A DNA stretch of 64,000 nucleotides from Streptomyces sp. HD (GCF_028369295.1 NZ_JAQMYP010000003.1:1-64000), one strand, 5' to 3'. Counted from the stretch's first letter, positions 1 to 9,082 are shown. The notes: generated by a model not told the origin, from the sequence alone. Numbers and translations are program-made.

Positions 1-56
1 CCATCACGCGACAGACAACCGGGGCGGGGACGGCCGAGCACCATCACGCCGTACGC

Positions 57-107
57 GGCATCACTCGGTAGGTGGCATCACTCGGTAGGTGGCATCACTC
101 GGCAGGT
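57..107. repeat. 17-bp tandem repeat, three copies
   Basis: Three head-to-tail copies of GGCATCACTCGGTAGGT lie at 57-73, 74-90 and 91-107; the third has one C for T change. They sit just downstream of the stop of the DUF2252 gene. The repeat units abut without spacers, so this is not a CRISPR array. No function is apparent, and slippage-type expansion is the simplest origin. Confidence 0.85.
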
Positions 108-114
108 GGCCGGG

Positions 115-1563
115 TCACGCGGCCAGGTCGGTTCGGGCGGTGACGCGGCCCTCGGTCACCGCCTCCTCCAGTGCCCGGTGGTCGCGTTCGTTCTGGTCGG
201 CGTAGGACCGGGCGAACTCCACCAGGGCCCGCTCGAAGGAGTCGCCGCGGCCGAGATAGGCGGCGATGGTGATCGGGTCGCCGGAGCGGGCGTGCGCGCG
301 GGCCAGGGAGGCGCCGCACATCCGGGCGAACAGCGCCAGGGTCTCGGCGTCCATGGTCTCGGGGCGGGCGATGCCCTTCCAGTCCCGCAACTGCCTCACG
401 TAGAAGTCGCGTTCACGTCCGTCGATGCCCGTGACGTGCTTCCAGCCGAGGAAGATGTCGCTGGCGGCCTGCATGAGCCGCTGCCCGGCGACCACGCGCT
501 CGCCCTGGTTCTCGTACTCGCTCGCCCCGCAGTAGGGCGCGAGGACCGACTCACCCGCCTCCTTGGCCTGGAGCAGGAGCGGGTCCTCGTCGTCGCGGCC
601 GAGCAGCAGGACGATCCAGCAGCGGGTGCCGACGCTGCCGACCCCGACGACCTTGCGCGCCATGTCGGCCACGTGGAACCGGCTCAGCACATGCCGCCGC
701 TCCGACGACAGGGTGCTCATGTAGCCGGCGATCAGGTCGCGCAGCATCTCTTCCAGTTCCCCGCGTTCCGCGCTGGCCAGCAGTTCGTCGAGCGGCGTGA
801 TCAGCGGGGGGTCCGAGATGATCCGGTGGACGCCGTCCTCGACCCGCGTCAGTTTCGCGGCCGCCTGCAGACTCGTCCGGCTGCGGGCCTTCGCCGAGGC
901 ACGGGAGGCCCGCTGCTCGTCGTCCTTGCGCAGCGGCTGGTCGAGGAGCATCTGCATCTGGTCGAAGTCGTCGCGCGCGTACCAGACGTCGAGGGTGCGC
1001 AGCCCGGCGAACTCCCACATGCGCTTGCGGTAGGCCTCCACCGCGGCGCGGACCAGGGTGTCGCACCGCTTCGCCGGGAACGCGTTGGCCCGGCCGGCGA
1101 TCACCAGGCTCGCGGCGAGCCGCTTGACGTCCCACTCGAACGGGCCCGGCAGGGTCTCGTCGAAGTCGTTGATGTCGAAGACGAGATGGCGTTCCGGGGA
1201 GGCCAGCAGCCGGAAGTTCAGCAGATGCGCGTCGCCGCACAGCTGGGCGTACAGCCCGGTGTGGGCACTGGCGCCGAGGTCGGACGCCATGATCGCCGCG
1301 GCGCCCCGGTAGAAGCGGAACGGCGATTCGAGCATCCGGCCGTACCGGACGGGAACCAGTTCGTGCACCCGGCCGGCGGACTGCCGCTCGATGATGTCGA
1401 CGGGGTCCGGGCGCTTCTCGTCGGGCGCGTAGACGGCGTGGGAGGAGCGCGGCACGCGCATGCGCGCCTCCTTGCCGAGTGTGGCGCGTTCGGCCGGCGA
1501 GAGCGGCCCCTGCTTCATGGGGGAGTTCATCGGCGAGAGCGGACCGTCGTGCATCGTGGCCAT
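115..1563 (-). CDS. DUF2252 family protein
   Basis: A 482-residue soluble protein of the DUF2252 family, which has a distant kinase/phosphotransferase-like fold and no established reaction. The visible family signatures are CGDAHLLNF (about residues 109-117), FDINDFDET (129-137) and WDVKRLA (144-150). These match the expected spacing of the nucleotide/metal-binding core, and the length is normal. The N-terminus is unusual in holding GPLSP twice within the first 25 residues. The ATG at 1563 is preceded by AAGGAGG at about 8 nt, which fixes the start. The gene is divergent from the lipid-kinase-like gene at 1630, so they may share a promoter region. Substrate and role are unknown. Confidence 0.9.
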   Translation of the reverse strand: MATMHDGPLSPMNSPMKQGPLSPAERATLGKEARMRVPRSSHAVYAPDEKRPDPVDIIERQSAGRVHELVPVRYGRMLESPFRFYRGAAAIMASDLGASAHTGLYAQLCGDAHLLNFRLLASPERHLVFDINDFDETLPGPFEWDVKRLAASLVIAGRANAFPAKRCDTLVRAAVEAYRKRMWEFAGLRTLDVWYARDDFDQMQMLLDQPLRKDDEQRASRASAKARSRTSLQAAAKLTRVEDGVHRIISDPPLITPLDELLASAERGELEEMLRDLIAGYMSTLSSERRHVLSRFHVADMARKVVGVGSVGTRCWIVLLLGRDDEDPLLLQAKEAGESVLAPYCGASEYENQGERVVAGQRLMQAASDIFLGWKHVTGIDGRERDFYVRQLRDWKGIARPETMDAETLALFARMCGASLARAHARSGDPITIAAYLGRGDSFERALVEFARSYADQNERDHRALEEAVTEGRVTARTDLAA

Positions 1564-1629
1564 GACCGGACCTCCTTGCCCGCATGGTCACAACCCGGTG
1601 CCCCGGTGGGATCACCCGGAACAGGTGAT

Positions 1630-3003
1630 GTGGGGCCGGGGCACGGGCGGTGCGATGCCCCTGTGGGCGGTTCACCAAAGCCCGCCGGGACGTCCGGTAC
1701 GGCCGGGCGTCCCCGGTCGGCGGCTCAGCGGTGGGCGGCGCGTCTGGCACTGCTGGTCGCGGCCGCCGCGATCGCCCTGCTGCTGGCGTCCGCCGGAGTA
1801 CGGAGCCTGGCGCTGCTCGGTGTCGGCGCGGCGGGGCTCGCCGTCACGGCGGCCGCGCTGTGGTGGGCCCTCTCCCGGCACGGCCTGGCCCGGGCGCTCG
1901 CCGCCGCCCTGGCCGCACTCCTGCCGCTCGCGGTGCTGGGGAGCTACGCGACGGTCGGCCTGCTGTGGGCCGTGCTGGCGACGCTGGCGCTGTGGGTCGT
2001 GGCGGCGCTGATCGGACGGGCCGCCCTCGGCGCCGACCGCACACCGGCCGCTCCCCGGCAGCATCCCGCCGCACCGCCCACGGCGCCGTTCCTCATCATG
2101 AACCCCCGCTCGGGGGGCGGAAAGGTGGGCCGGTTCGATCTCGTGGCCAAGGCCCGGGCGCTCGGCGCCGAGGTCGCCGTACTCGACCCGGCTCACCCGC
2201 AGGACGTCGCGGAGCTGGCCCGCGGGGCCGTGGCGCGGGGCGCGGACCTGCTCGGGGTCGCCGGAGGGGACGGCACCCAGGCGCTGGTGGCGGGGGTGGC
2301 GGCGCGGCACGGGCTGCCGTTCCTGGTGATCTCCGCCGGGACGCGCAACCACTTCGCCATGGACCTCGGCCTCGACCGGGACGACCCGTCGACCTGTCTG
2401 GACGCCCTCACCGACGGGGTCGAGCTCCGTATCGACCTCGGTCTCATCGGTGAGCGCGTCTTCGTCAACAACGCGTCCTTCGGGGTGTACGCGGCGGTCG
2501 TGCAGAGCCCCGCGTACCGCGACGACAAGGTGCACACCATCCTGCGGGAGCTACCGGACCTGCTGACCCACCAGGTCGGGCCGCGTCTGACCGTCAGCGC
2601 CGGCGACTCGGTCATCGACGCCCCCCAAGGGGTCCTGATCAGCAACAACCCCTATCAGCTGGGCGACGCGGCCGGGCTCGGGCGACGGGCGCGGCTGGAC
2701 TCCGGGGTTCTCGGTGTGATCGGCATCAAGGTCGACAACGCCGCGCAGGCGGCCGGGCTGCTGCGGGGCGGGCACGCGCGCGGGCTCACCCTGCTGACGA
2801 ACAGCGAGGTGGTGGTCGACTCCGACGCCCCCGACGTCCCCGTCGGCGTCGACGGCGAGGCCCTCCAGCTGCCCTCGCCCGTCACCTGCCGCATAGCACC
2901 CGGCGCCCTGCGCGTCCGGGTGCCACGGGAGCGGCCGGGCGTACCCGAGGCGAAACCGCGGATGGACTGGCGGGAGCTGGGGCGACTGGCACTGCAGAAG
3001 TGA
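1630..3003 (+). CDS. Diacylglycerol kinase catalytic-domain protein with N-terminal membrane helices
   Basis: A membrane-anchored lipid-kinase-like protein. About four hydrophobic segments fill residues 35-140. A DAGK catalytic domain follows, with NPRSGGGK at about residue 158 and the nucleotide-binding GGDGT at about 212, then the usual NNASFGVY and C-terminal beta-sandwich region. The family phosphorylates diacylglycerol, sphingosine-like lipids or related substrates; the substrate here cannot be read from sequence. The start is uncertain. GTG codons at 1606, 1630 and 1663 are all possible, and I chose 1630 because GGAACAGG precedes it. Open reading upstream to position 106 is antisense to the DUF2252 gene and is not coding. 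Confidence 0.85.
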   Translation: MGPGHGRCDAPVGGSPKPAGTSGTAGRPRSAAQRWAARLALLVAAAAIALLLASAGVRSLALLGVGAAGLAVTAAALWWALSRHGLARALAAALAALLPLAVLGSYATVGLLWAVLATLALWVVAALIGRAALGADRTPAAPRQHPAAPPTAPFLIMNPRSGGGKVGRFDLVAKARALGAEVAVLDPAHPQDVAELARGAVARGADLLGVAGGDGTQALVAGVAARHGLPFLVISAGTRNHFAMDLGLDRDDPSTCLDALTDGVELRIDLGLIGERVFVNNASFGVYAAVVQSPAYRDDKVHTILRELPDLLTHQVGPRLTVSAGDSVIDAPQGVLISNNPYQLGDAAGLGRRARLDSGVLGVIGIKVDNAAQAAGLLRGGHARGLTLLTNSEVVVDSDAPDVPVGVDGEALQLPSPVTCRIAPGALRVRVPRERPGVPEAKPRMDWRELGRLALQK

Positions 3004-3061
3004 ACAGCCCTGGTGCGTGACCGGTGGACGGTCCACGTGCACCACCAGCGCAACGATCTGC

Positions 3062-3967
3062 CTACGTGCACCACCAGAGGAACCGGTTGCACGTCTCCGA
3101 CGGCGTCGGATCCGGGGTCGGGACCGACGTGGTCGGCTTCTCGGTGGGCTGCTGGGTCTCCGGGCCGGACGTGGGGGTGGGGGCCGAGGTGGACGTTCCG
3201 GAACCGCCGCCCGTGGTGCCCGCCCCCTCGTCCTTGTCGGAAGCCTTGTCCTCGTCCTTCTTCTTGCCGTCCTCGTCCTTCGGCGACTTCGAGGCCGAGG
3301 GAGACGCCGAGGGATCCGGTGACGGGGAGTCCCCGTCCGTGCCCGTTGCCCCGTCCGTCGTCTCCGGGGACGCGGACACCTCGTCCGAGGCCGCGCCCTC
3401 CGCCGACTCGTCCCCGGCCGCCGCGGGCTTCGGGCTCGACCCCGGGGCGTCCATGCCGAGTTCCGCGAGGCTCAGACCGCCCGCCGCGAGGACGAACCCG
3501 GCGGCGATCAGCAGGACGCGGCGACGGCGGCGCCGATGCGCGGCAGCCTTGCGATCACGACGGCTCACGCCGCCCGCGGGCTCGTCGTCGTCCCAGTCGT
3601 CGTCAGCGGGGTCGTCGTCGCGCTCCCGCGGGCCGTCGTCATGGCCGTCGGCCGCGTTGTCGCGGTCGTCACGAGCGTGGTCCTCGTCGCTGCGGTAGGT
3701 GTCCTCCTGGTACTCGGCACCGCCGTACGTGCCGCCGCTGTACGCGGCACCCGAGTACTGCCCGTCGTACTGCCCCGTGTACCCGTCGTACGAGTGCGCA
3801 GCCCCCTGCACGGCCGTCTGGGCGGGTATCTGCTGGGCCATGGGCGGCATCTGCGGATAGGCCTCGCCCGGGCCCGCGTACACGCGCAGCTCTTCGACCG
3901 CGGCGCCGCATCCCGGGCAGGCGAGGGCGCCATTCAGGTGCCGTCGGCACGGGTGGCAGTAGTCCAT
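3062..3967 (-). CDS. Zinc-ribbon single-pass membrane protein (SCO2400-like family)
   Basis: A 301-residue Streptomyces-type protein. The N-terminal zinc knuckle has CHPC (4-7) and CPGC (17-20). A Tyr/Gly/Gln-rich stretch (about 30-90), a strongly acidic region (about 92-130) and an Arg-rich block (145-150) follow. One transmembrane helix (about 151-168) leads into a Ser/Thr/Pro/Lys-Asp-Glu-rich external tail that ends in CNRFLWWCT. The layout suggests a cytoplasmic zinc ribbon with an exported low-complexity tail. The function is unknown. The last bases of the gene contain ACGTGCACCACCAG, which recurs about 26 bp further downstream between this gene and the converging kinase gene. Confidence 0.85.
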   Translation of the reverse strand: MDYCHPCRRHLNGALACPGCGAAVEELRVYAGPGEAYPQMPPMAQQIPAQTAVQGAAHSYDGYTGQYDGQYSGAAYSGGTYGGAEYQEDTYRSDEDHARDDRDNAADGHDDGPRERDDDPADDDWDDDEPAGGVSRRDRKAAAHRRRRRRVLLIAAGFVLAAGGLSLAELGMDAPGSSPKPAAAGDESAEGAASDEVSASPETTDGATGTDGDSPSPDPSASPSASKSPKDEDGKKKDEDKASDKDEGAGTTGGGSGTSTSAPTPTSGPETQQPTEKPTTSVPTPDPTPSETCNRFLWWCT

Positions 3968-4113
3968 GACGCGGGAAGACTAGGTTCCGCAGATGGATCG
4001 TTCCTAGGGCCTCTCGTGAAGATTATGTATGGAACTGGCCCTTCCGGATTCCTCGGTTGAGGTCAAGCCCGACCATTCGCCGCGATCCCTCCGGCGCCGA
4101 GTGCCGAAAGACG

Positions 4114-4158
4114 CCGACGCGGTCCGTCACACGGCGGGCGTGTGACGGACCGCGTCGG
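4114..4158 (-). terminator. Strong hairpin ending the YtfQRT-YjfF-type operon
   Basis: A perfect 19-bp inverted repeat (4114-4132 with 4140-4158) with a 7-nt loop lies 18 bp past the stop of the last permease gene. There is no long T tract, as is usual in Streptomyces. It should close the minus-strand importer transcript. Confidence 0.85.
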
Positions 4159-4176
4159 TGCGGAGCGCCCTTCGGG

Positions 4177-5208
4177 TCAGGTCTGCTTACGGGCCGTCAT
4201 CGTCCGCTGGATCAGGATGAACGCGCAGAGCAGCACACCGGTGGCGATCTTCGTCCACCAGGAGCTGAGCGTGCCCTCGAACTGGATGATGCTCTTGATC
4301 AGGCCCAGCACGAGGACACCGAACACGGTGCCCACGACGTAACCGGAGCCGCCCGTCAGCAGCGTGCCGCCGATGACGACCGCGGCGATCGCGTCGAGTT
4401 CCATGCCGACGGCGTGCAGCGGGTCGCCGGACTGGATGTACAGCATGAACAACAGGCCGGCCAGCGCCGAGCAGAAGCCGCTCATCGTGTACACGGCGAT
4501 CTTGGTGCCGCCCAGCGGGAGCCCCATCAGCAGCGCGGACTGCTCGTTGCCGCCGATGGCGTACACCCGGCGGCCGAAGCGCGTGTAGTGGAGGATGTAG
4601 AAGGCGGCGGCGAGGACGACCAGGGCCACGACGGCTCCGATCGACAGCTCCCCCAGCCCCAGCGACACCCGTGTCTGGGCCAGGTCGCTCACCGTGGAGT
4701 CGCTGATGGAGATGGACTCCTTGCTGATGACCAGGCACAGGCCCCGGAAGAGGAAGAGGCCGGCGAGGGTCACGATGAACGGCTGGATCTCGAAGTTGTG
4801 GATCACATAGCCCATGAGGAAGCCGCCGAACGCGCCCACACCCAGGGCGATCGGGACGACCAGCAGCAGCGGCAGGCCCTGGCGCTCCACCAGCCATGCC
4901 GTGAACATGGTGGTGAAGCCGATCACCGAGCCCACGGACAGGTCGATGCCGCCGGACATGATGACGAACGTGACGCCGACGGCGGCGACCAGCAGATAGC
5001 CGTTGTCGATGAACAGGTTGAGGAAGACCTGCGGTTCACCGAACCCGTAGTTCTGGTACCGGCTGAGGCCGGTGATGTACATCGCGAGGAACAGGGTGAC
5101 CGTGACCAGGACGGGCAGCCGCCGGTCGCCGAGCAGGCGGGTGACCGCGGACGCCTGGGACACCGTACGGCCTTCCGGCACCGTGGGGGTCTTGGTGGTC
5201 GCGCTCAC
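4177..5208 (-). CDS. yjfF: Sugar ABC transporter permease, YjfF type
   Basis: A 343-residue integral membrane permease of the ribose/galactofuranose (BPD_transp_2) class with 8-10 hydrophobic segments. The family signature GGIDLSVGSV is in the third helix region and GGNEQSA lies in the cytoplasmic loop. It should form the membrane channel with the permease encoded at 5205-6314. The GTG start at 5208 overlaps the stop of that gene (GTGA), a typical coupled arrangement. Longer in-frame starts would lie inside the neighbour. It is the last gene of the operon and is followed by a 19-bp hairpin. In Escherichia coli the related system imports galactofuranose; the substrate here is not proven. Confidence 0.9.
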   Translation of the reverse strand: MSATTKTPTVPEGRTVSQASAVTRLLGDRRLPVLVTVTLFLAMYITGLSRYQNYGFGEPQVFLNLFIDNGYLLVAAVGVTFVIMSGGIDLSVGSVIGFTTMFTAWLVERQGLPLLLVVPIALGVGAFGGFLMGYVIHNFEIQPFIVTLAGLFLFRGLCLVISKESISISDSTVSDLAQTRVSLGLGELSIGAVVALVVLAAAFYILHYTRFGRRVYAIGGNEQSALLMGLPLGGTKIAVYTMSGFCSALAGLLFMLYIQSGDPLHAVGMELDAIAAVVIGGTLLTGGSGYVVGTVFGVLVLGLIKSIIQFEGTLSSWWTKIATGVLLCAFILIQRTMTARKQT

Positions 5209-6314
5209 TGCGACACCTCCATCTTCGGGGCGGCGTCGGCGGCGGGAGCGGCCGGCGCCGGGGCGGCGGCCCGGCGCAACCCCTTGGGGCCCTTGGCACC
5301 GAAGACCTTGGCCCGGAACTTGGGGGACTGCAGCAGGCAGACGACGATGACGACGACGGCCTTGAAGACCAGGTTGGTCTGGGTGGGCACGCCGATGGTG
5401 TAGATCGTGGTGGTCAGGGTCTGGATCACGAGGGCGCCGACCACCGTGCCGCCGATCGAGAACCGCCCGCCGAGCAGCGAGGTGCCGCCGAGGACGACGG
5501 CGAGGATCGCGTCCAGCTCGATCCACAGGCCGGCGTTGTTGCCGTCCGCGGCCGAGGTGTTGGAGCTGATCATCAGGCCCGCGATGCCCGCGCACAGGGC
5601 ACAGAAGACGTACACCATGATCTTGATGCGCCGGGACCGGATGCCGACCAGGCGGCTGGCCTCGGCGTTGCCGCCGACCGACTCCACGAGCAGACCGAGC
5701 GCCGTACGGCGGGTCAGGGCCACCGTGATGGCCACGACCGCGGCCACCACGAAGATGGAGAAGGGCAGGGTCAGCCAGTAGCCGCCGCCGATCAGCTTGT
5801 ACGGCTCGCTGTTGATGGTGATGATCTGGCCGTCGGTGATCAGCTGGGCGACACCGCGTCCGGCGACCATGATGATGAGGGTCGCGATGATCGGCTGAAT
5901 GCCCATCCGGGCGACCAGGAAGCCGTTCCACAGGCCGCAGACGACCGCCGCCACCAGTCCGATGCCCATGGCCAGGAAGACTCCGGCCAGGGCGCTTTGG
6001 TCGGCCTGATCACTGATGTACGAGCAGGTCAGGGCGCCGGTGATGGCGACCACGGCACCCACGGAGAGGTCGATGCCGCCGGTGGCGATGACCAGGGTCA
6101 TGCCGACCGCCACCAGGATCAGCGGCGAGCCGAACAGCACGATCGAGACGAGGCTGCCGTAGAGGTGGCCGTCCGTCATCCTGATCGCGAAGAAGTCGGG
6201 GGTGAAGGGGATGTTGACGAGCAGCAGGGCGACCAGGACCGCTACCGGCCAGAACAGGTTGTGGTGCGTCAGCGCTCGCCAGCGGGAAGTCGCGGCATTG
6301 GGTGGGGTGCTCAT
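5205..6314 (-). CDS. ytfT: Sugar ABC transporter permease, YtfT type
   Basis: A 369-residue permease with about nine hydrophobic segments, the GGIDLSVGA signature and the GGNAEAS loop motif. It is the partner of the YjfF-type permease. The C-terminus carries an extra Ala/Pro-rich cytoplasmic tail of about 30 residues ending in KMEVSQ. The ATG at 6314 overlaps the stop of the ATPase gene (ATGA), and its own stop overlaps the next start, so the three genes are translationally coupled. It acts in sugar uptake across the cytoplasmic membrane. Confidence 0.9.
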   Translation of the reverse strand: MSTPPNAATSRWRALTHHNLFWPVAVLVALLLVNIPFTPDFFAIRMTDGHLYGSLVSIVLFGSPLILVAVGMTLVIATGGIDLSVGAVVAITGALTCSYISDQADQSALAGVFLAMGIGLVAAVVCGLWNGFLVARMGIQPIIATLIIMVAGRGVAQLITDGQIITINSEPYKLIGGGYWLTLPFSIFVVAAVVAITVALTRRTALGLLVESVGGNAEASRLVGIRSRRIKIMVYVFCALCAGIAGLMISSNTSAADGNNAGLWIELDAILAVVLGGTSLLGGRFSIGGTVVGALVIQTLTTTIYTIGVPTQTNLVFKAVVVIVVCLLQSPKFRAKVFGAKGPKGLRRAAAPAPAAPAADAAPKMEVSQ

Positions 6315-7849
6315 TCGTGTTCTCCGCTCGCGATGGTCTCCAGGATCTTGCTGGTGGTGATCTCCGGCCCGTTGGTGAGTCGCGCGACCAGCTTGCGGTC
6401 GCGCAGCACGCCGATGGTGTGGCTGAGGCGGAGAACCTCCTCCAGCTCGGCCGCGATGTAGAGCACGGCCATGCCGTCCTCGGAGAGGGACACCACGAGC
6501 TTCTGGATCTCGGCCTTGGCGCCGACGTCGATGCCGCGCGTGGGCTCGTCGAGGATCAGCAGCTGAGGCTGGGTGATCAGCCAGCGGGCGAGCAGCACCT
6601 TCTGCTGGTTGCCGCCGCTCAGCCGGCCGACTCTGGCCTCGGGGTTGGCGGGGCGGATGTCCAGCGCCTTGATGTACTTGGCGACGAGTTCGTCGCGCTG
6701 GGCGGCCGGGATGGGCCGGGTCCAGCCGCGCGCCGCCTGGAGGGCGAGAATGATGTTCTCCCGCACTGTCAGCTCGGGGACGAGGCCCTCGGTCTTGCGG
6801 TTCTCCGAGCAGAACGCCACACCGGCGCCGATGGCGTCGTTCGGGGCGCTCATCGAGACCTTCTCGCCGCCGATGGTCACCTTGCCGCTGTCGGGCTGGT
6901 CGGCGCCGAAGAGCAGCCTGGCCAGTTCGGTGCGGCCCGAGCCGAGCAGCCCGGCGAGGCCGACCACCTCGCCCTTCCTGATCTCCAGGTCGAAGGGGGC
7001 GATGCCACCGGTGCGGCCCAGCCCCTCGGCCTGGACCAGGGTCTCGCCGACGTCGGAGCGCAGCTGGTGCTCGTGCAACCCCTCCAGCTGGTCCAGGGCC
7101 TTGCCGATCATCAGCTCGATCAGCCCGACCTGGTCGAGGTCGCGGACCATGTGCTCGCCGACCAGGGTGCCGTTGCGCAGGATGGTCATCCGGTCGCAGA
7201 TCTCGTAGATCTGGTCGAGGAAGTGCGACACGAAGAGGATCGCGACGCCCTCGTCCCGCAACTGCCGCATCAGGCGGAACAGTTCGAGGACCTCGTCGCG
7301 GTCGAGGCTGGAGGTGGGTTCGTCCAGGACCAGCACCTTGGTGCCGGAGCCCTCGCCGTCGCTGTCTCCGGTGCCCACCGACCGTACGATCGCGACCAGT
7401 TGCTGCACGGCCAGCGGGTACGAGGACAGGGGCGCGGTCACATCGATGTCGAGGCCGAGCCGGTCGACCAGCTCCGCGGCCTCCTTGCGCATCCGCTTCC
7501 ACTGGATACGGCCCGCTCGCGTGGGTTCACGTCCGATGAAGATGTTCTCCGCCACCGACAGGTTGGGGCAGAGGTTGACCTCCTGGTAGACGGTGCTGAT
7601 GCCGGCCTGCTGCGCCTGCAGCGGGCTGCCGATGTGCACCGTCCTGCCGTCGAGGGTGACGGTGCCGCCGTCCAGGGAGTAGACCCCGGTCAGCACCTTG
7701 ATGAGCGTGGACTTCCCCGCGCCGTTCTCGCCCATGAGGGCGTGGATCTCGCCGGGGAAGAGCCGGAAGTCGACGCCCGACAGAGCCCGTACCCCCGGAA
7801 ATTCCTTGACTATGCCCGTCATCTCCAGAACGGGCCTCGGCTCTGCCAT
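6311..7849 (-). CDS. ytfR: Sugar ABC transporter ATP-binding protein, YtfR type
   Basis: A 512-residue tandem ATPase of the RbsA/YtfR/XylG class. The first domain has an intact P-loop GENGAGKST (40-48) and Walker B LVLDEPTSS. The second has the degenerate P-loop GLLGSGRTE typical of this class, plus the signature LSGGNQQK and [12 protein letters not shown] short acidic insertion, GTGDSDGEGSG, precedes the first Walker B. The ATG at 7849 has AGGAGAG close upstream. It energises import by the two permeases encoded downstream. A hairpin sits about 20 nt upstream of the start codon, which might tune translation relative to the binding protein. Confidence 0.92.
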   Translation of the reverse strand: MAEPRPVLEMTGIVKEFPGVRALSGVDFRLFPGEIHALMGENGAGKSTLIKVLTGVYSLDGGTVTLDGRTVHIGSPLQAQQAGISTVYQEVNLCPNLSVAENIFIGREPTRAGRIQWKRMRKEAAELVDRLGLDIDVTAPLSSYPLAVQQLVAIVRSVGTGDSDGEGSGTKVLVLDEPTSSLDRDEVLELFRLMRQLRDEGVAILFVSHFLDQIYEICDRMTILRNGTLVGEHMVRDLDQVGLIELMIGKALDQLEGLHEHQLRSDVGETLVQAEGLGRTGGIAPFDLEIRKGEVVGLAGLLGSGRTELARLLFGADQPDSGKVTIGGEKVSMSAPNDAIGAGVAFCSENRKTEGLVPELTVRENIILALQAARGWTRPIPAAQRDELVAKYIKALDIRPANPEARVGRLSGGNQQKVLLARWLITQPQLLILDEPTRGIDVGAKAEIQKLVVSLSEDGMAVLYIAAELEEVLRLSHTIGVLRDRKLVARLTNGPEITTSKILETIASGEHE

Positions 7850-7867
7850 ACCTCTCCTAGTGAGGGA

Positions 7868-7889
7868 CCCACCGGCTTTACCCGGTGGG
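7868..7889 (-). promoter_or_regulatory. Hairpin just upstream of the ATPase gene ribosome binding site
   Basis: The arms CCCACCGG (7868-7875) and CCGGTGGG (7882-7889) are a perfect 8-bp inverted repeat with a 6-nt loop. In the mRNA the structure ends close to the AGGAGAG of the ATPase gene. It may protect the 5' end of processed transcript or modulate translation; this is inference. Confidence 0.5.
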
Positions 7890-8028
7890 GACTCAGTTCG
7901 TGTTCGGTTGATTGCGCCCGCAAGGGGTCGGTTCGGGCTGGACCGCAGCCGTTGACTGCAAGCCCCTCACGTGGGGCGGAGTCTCGGCGGCGCTCCTGAT
8001 GTGTCGAGCTGCCGCAGGCCCACAGGGC

Positions 8029-8055
8029 CTGGCCGACCGGGCTCCGGTCGGCCAG
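8029..8055 (-). terminator. Intercistronic hairpin after the binding-protein gene
   Basis: A perfect 12-bp stem (8029-8040 with 8044-8055) has a 3-nt loop and lies 26 bp beyond the stop of the substrate-binding gene, inside the operon. Such elements usually act as leaky terminators or 3'-end stabilisers that give more binding protein than membrane components. Confidence 0.7.
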
Positions 8056-8080
8056 AGGCTCCTGCCGGCGGGTGCGGTGG

Positions 8081-9082
8081 TCAGTACTTGCGGGAGGGGA
8101 GCGCGGCCTTGGCCTGGTCCTGCATGAAGTCGCTCTCCTTGGTCTTGACCCAGCGCTCGACCTTCTCGCCGTTCTTGACCTTCTTCACGACCTCCATCAG
8201 CTGGGGGCCGAGCAGCGGGTTGCACTCGACGATGGCGTTGATCTTGCCCTCGGACATGGCGACGAAGCCGTCCTTCACGCCGTCGATCGTGACGATGAGG
8301 ATGTCCTTGCCGGGCTTCTTGCCGGCCGCCTCGATGGCCTGGATGGCGCCGAGACCCATGTCGTCGTTGTGCGCGAACAACACGTCGATGTCCGGGTTGG
8401 ACTGCAGGAAGGCCGCCATGACCTGCTTGCCGCCGGCGCGGGTGAAGTCACCGCTCTGGCTGGCGACGATCTTCCAGTCGTCCTTGTGCTCCGCGTCCAT
8501 GACCTCCTTGAAGCCCTTGGCGCGCTCGATCGCCGGGGCGGAACCGGTGGTGCCCTCCAGCTGGGCGATCTTCACGGGGCCCTTGTGGCCGGCCTTCTCC
8601 AGGACCTTCTCCAGGATCTTGGCGGCGCGGCGGCCCTCGTCCGTGAAGTCGGAGCCCACCAGGGTCACGTAGAGGGAGTCGTCGGAGGTCTCGATGGAGC
8701 GGTCGGTGAGAACCACCGGGATGTTCTTGGCCTTGGCCTCCTTCAGCACCACGTCCCAGCCCTTGACGACCGTCGGCGAGAAGGCTATGACGTCGACACC
8801 CTGGGCAATGTAGCTGCGGATCGCGGAGATCTGGTTCTCCGGCTTCTGCTGGGCGTCGGAGAACTTGAGGTTGATACCGGCCTCCTTCGCGGCCGACTTC
8901 ACCGAGTCGGTGTTGGCGGTGCGCCAGCCGCTCTCGGAGCCGACCTGGGCGAAGCCGAGGGTGATCGCCTTGCCGCCGCCGGGGGAGTCGGAGCCGCCGC
9001 CGTCTTCCTTGGCGCAGGCCGCCAGGGTGCCCGCGGCCGCCACGCCGACCGCCGCGGTGAGGAAGTTCCGTCTGTTGAGCAT
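8081..9082 (-). CDS. ytfQ: Sugar ABC transporter substrate-binding lipoprotein, YtfQ type
   Basis: A 333-residue periplasmic-binding-protein-like lipoprotein (Peripla_BP_4 fold). The N-terminus has a twin-arginine motif NRRNFL, a hydrophobic stretch and lipobox LAAC with Cys23, so export by Tat and lipid anchoring are likely. A Gly/Ser/Asp-rich linker follows. The body shows QKPENQISAIRSYIAQGVD and a DDMGLGA motif typical of YtfQ-like proteins. The ATG at 9082 has AGGAGAA about 7 nt upstream. It captures a sugar (galactofuranose in the E. coli relative) for the ABC importer. It is the first importer gene after the LacI gene, followed by an intercistronic hairpin. Confidence 0.92.
   Translation of the reverse strand: MLNRRNFLTAAVGVAAAGTLAACAKEDGGGSDSPGGGKAITLGFAQVGSESGWRTANTDSVKSAAKEAGINLKFSDAQQKPENQISAIRSYIAQGVDVIAFSPTVVKGWDVVLKEAKAKNIPVVLTDRSIETSDDSLYVTLVGSDFTDEGRRAAKILEKVLEKAGHKGPVKIAQLEGTTGSAPAIERAKGFKEVMDAEHKDDWKIVASQSGDFTRAGGKQVMAAFLQSNPDIDVLFAHNDDMGLGAIQAIEAAGKKPGKDILIVTIDGVKDGFVAMSEGKINAIVECNPLLGPQLMEVVKKVKNGEKVERWVKTKESDFMQDQAKAALPSRKY

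Noticed and set aside
57..107. Possible CRISPR array
   Set aside because: The repeat units are directly adjacent with no spacers and no cas genes are in the window.
106..1629. Long plus-strand open frame continuous with the lipid-kinase-like gene
   Set aside because: It is antisense to the DUF2252 gene, which has the better codon pattern, motifs and ribosome binding site. Homology in the plus frame begins only after about 1630.
3010..3076. Regulatory direct repeat ACGTGCACCACCAG between converging genes
   Set aside because: One copy is part of the 3' coding end of the zinc-ribbon gene and the other lies just beyond it. A small local duplication explains it without a regulatory role.
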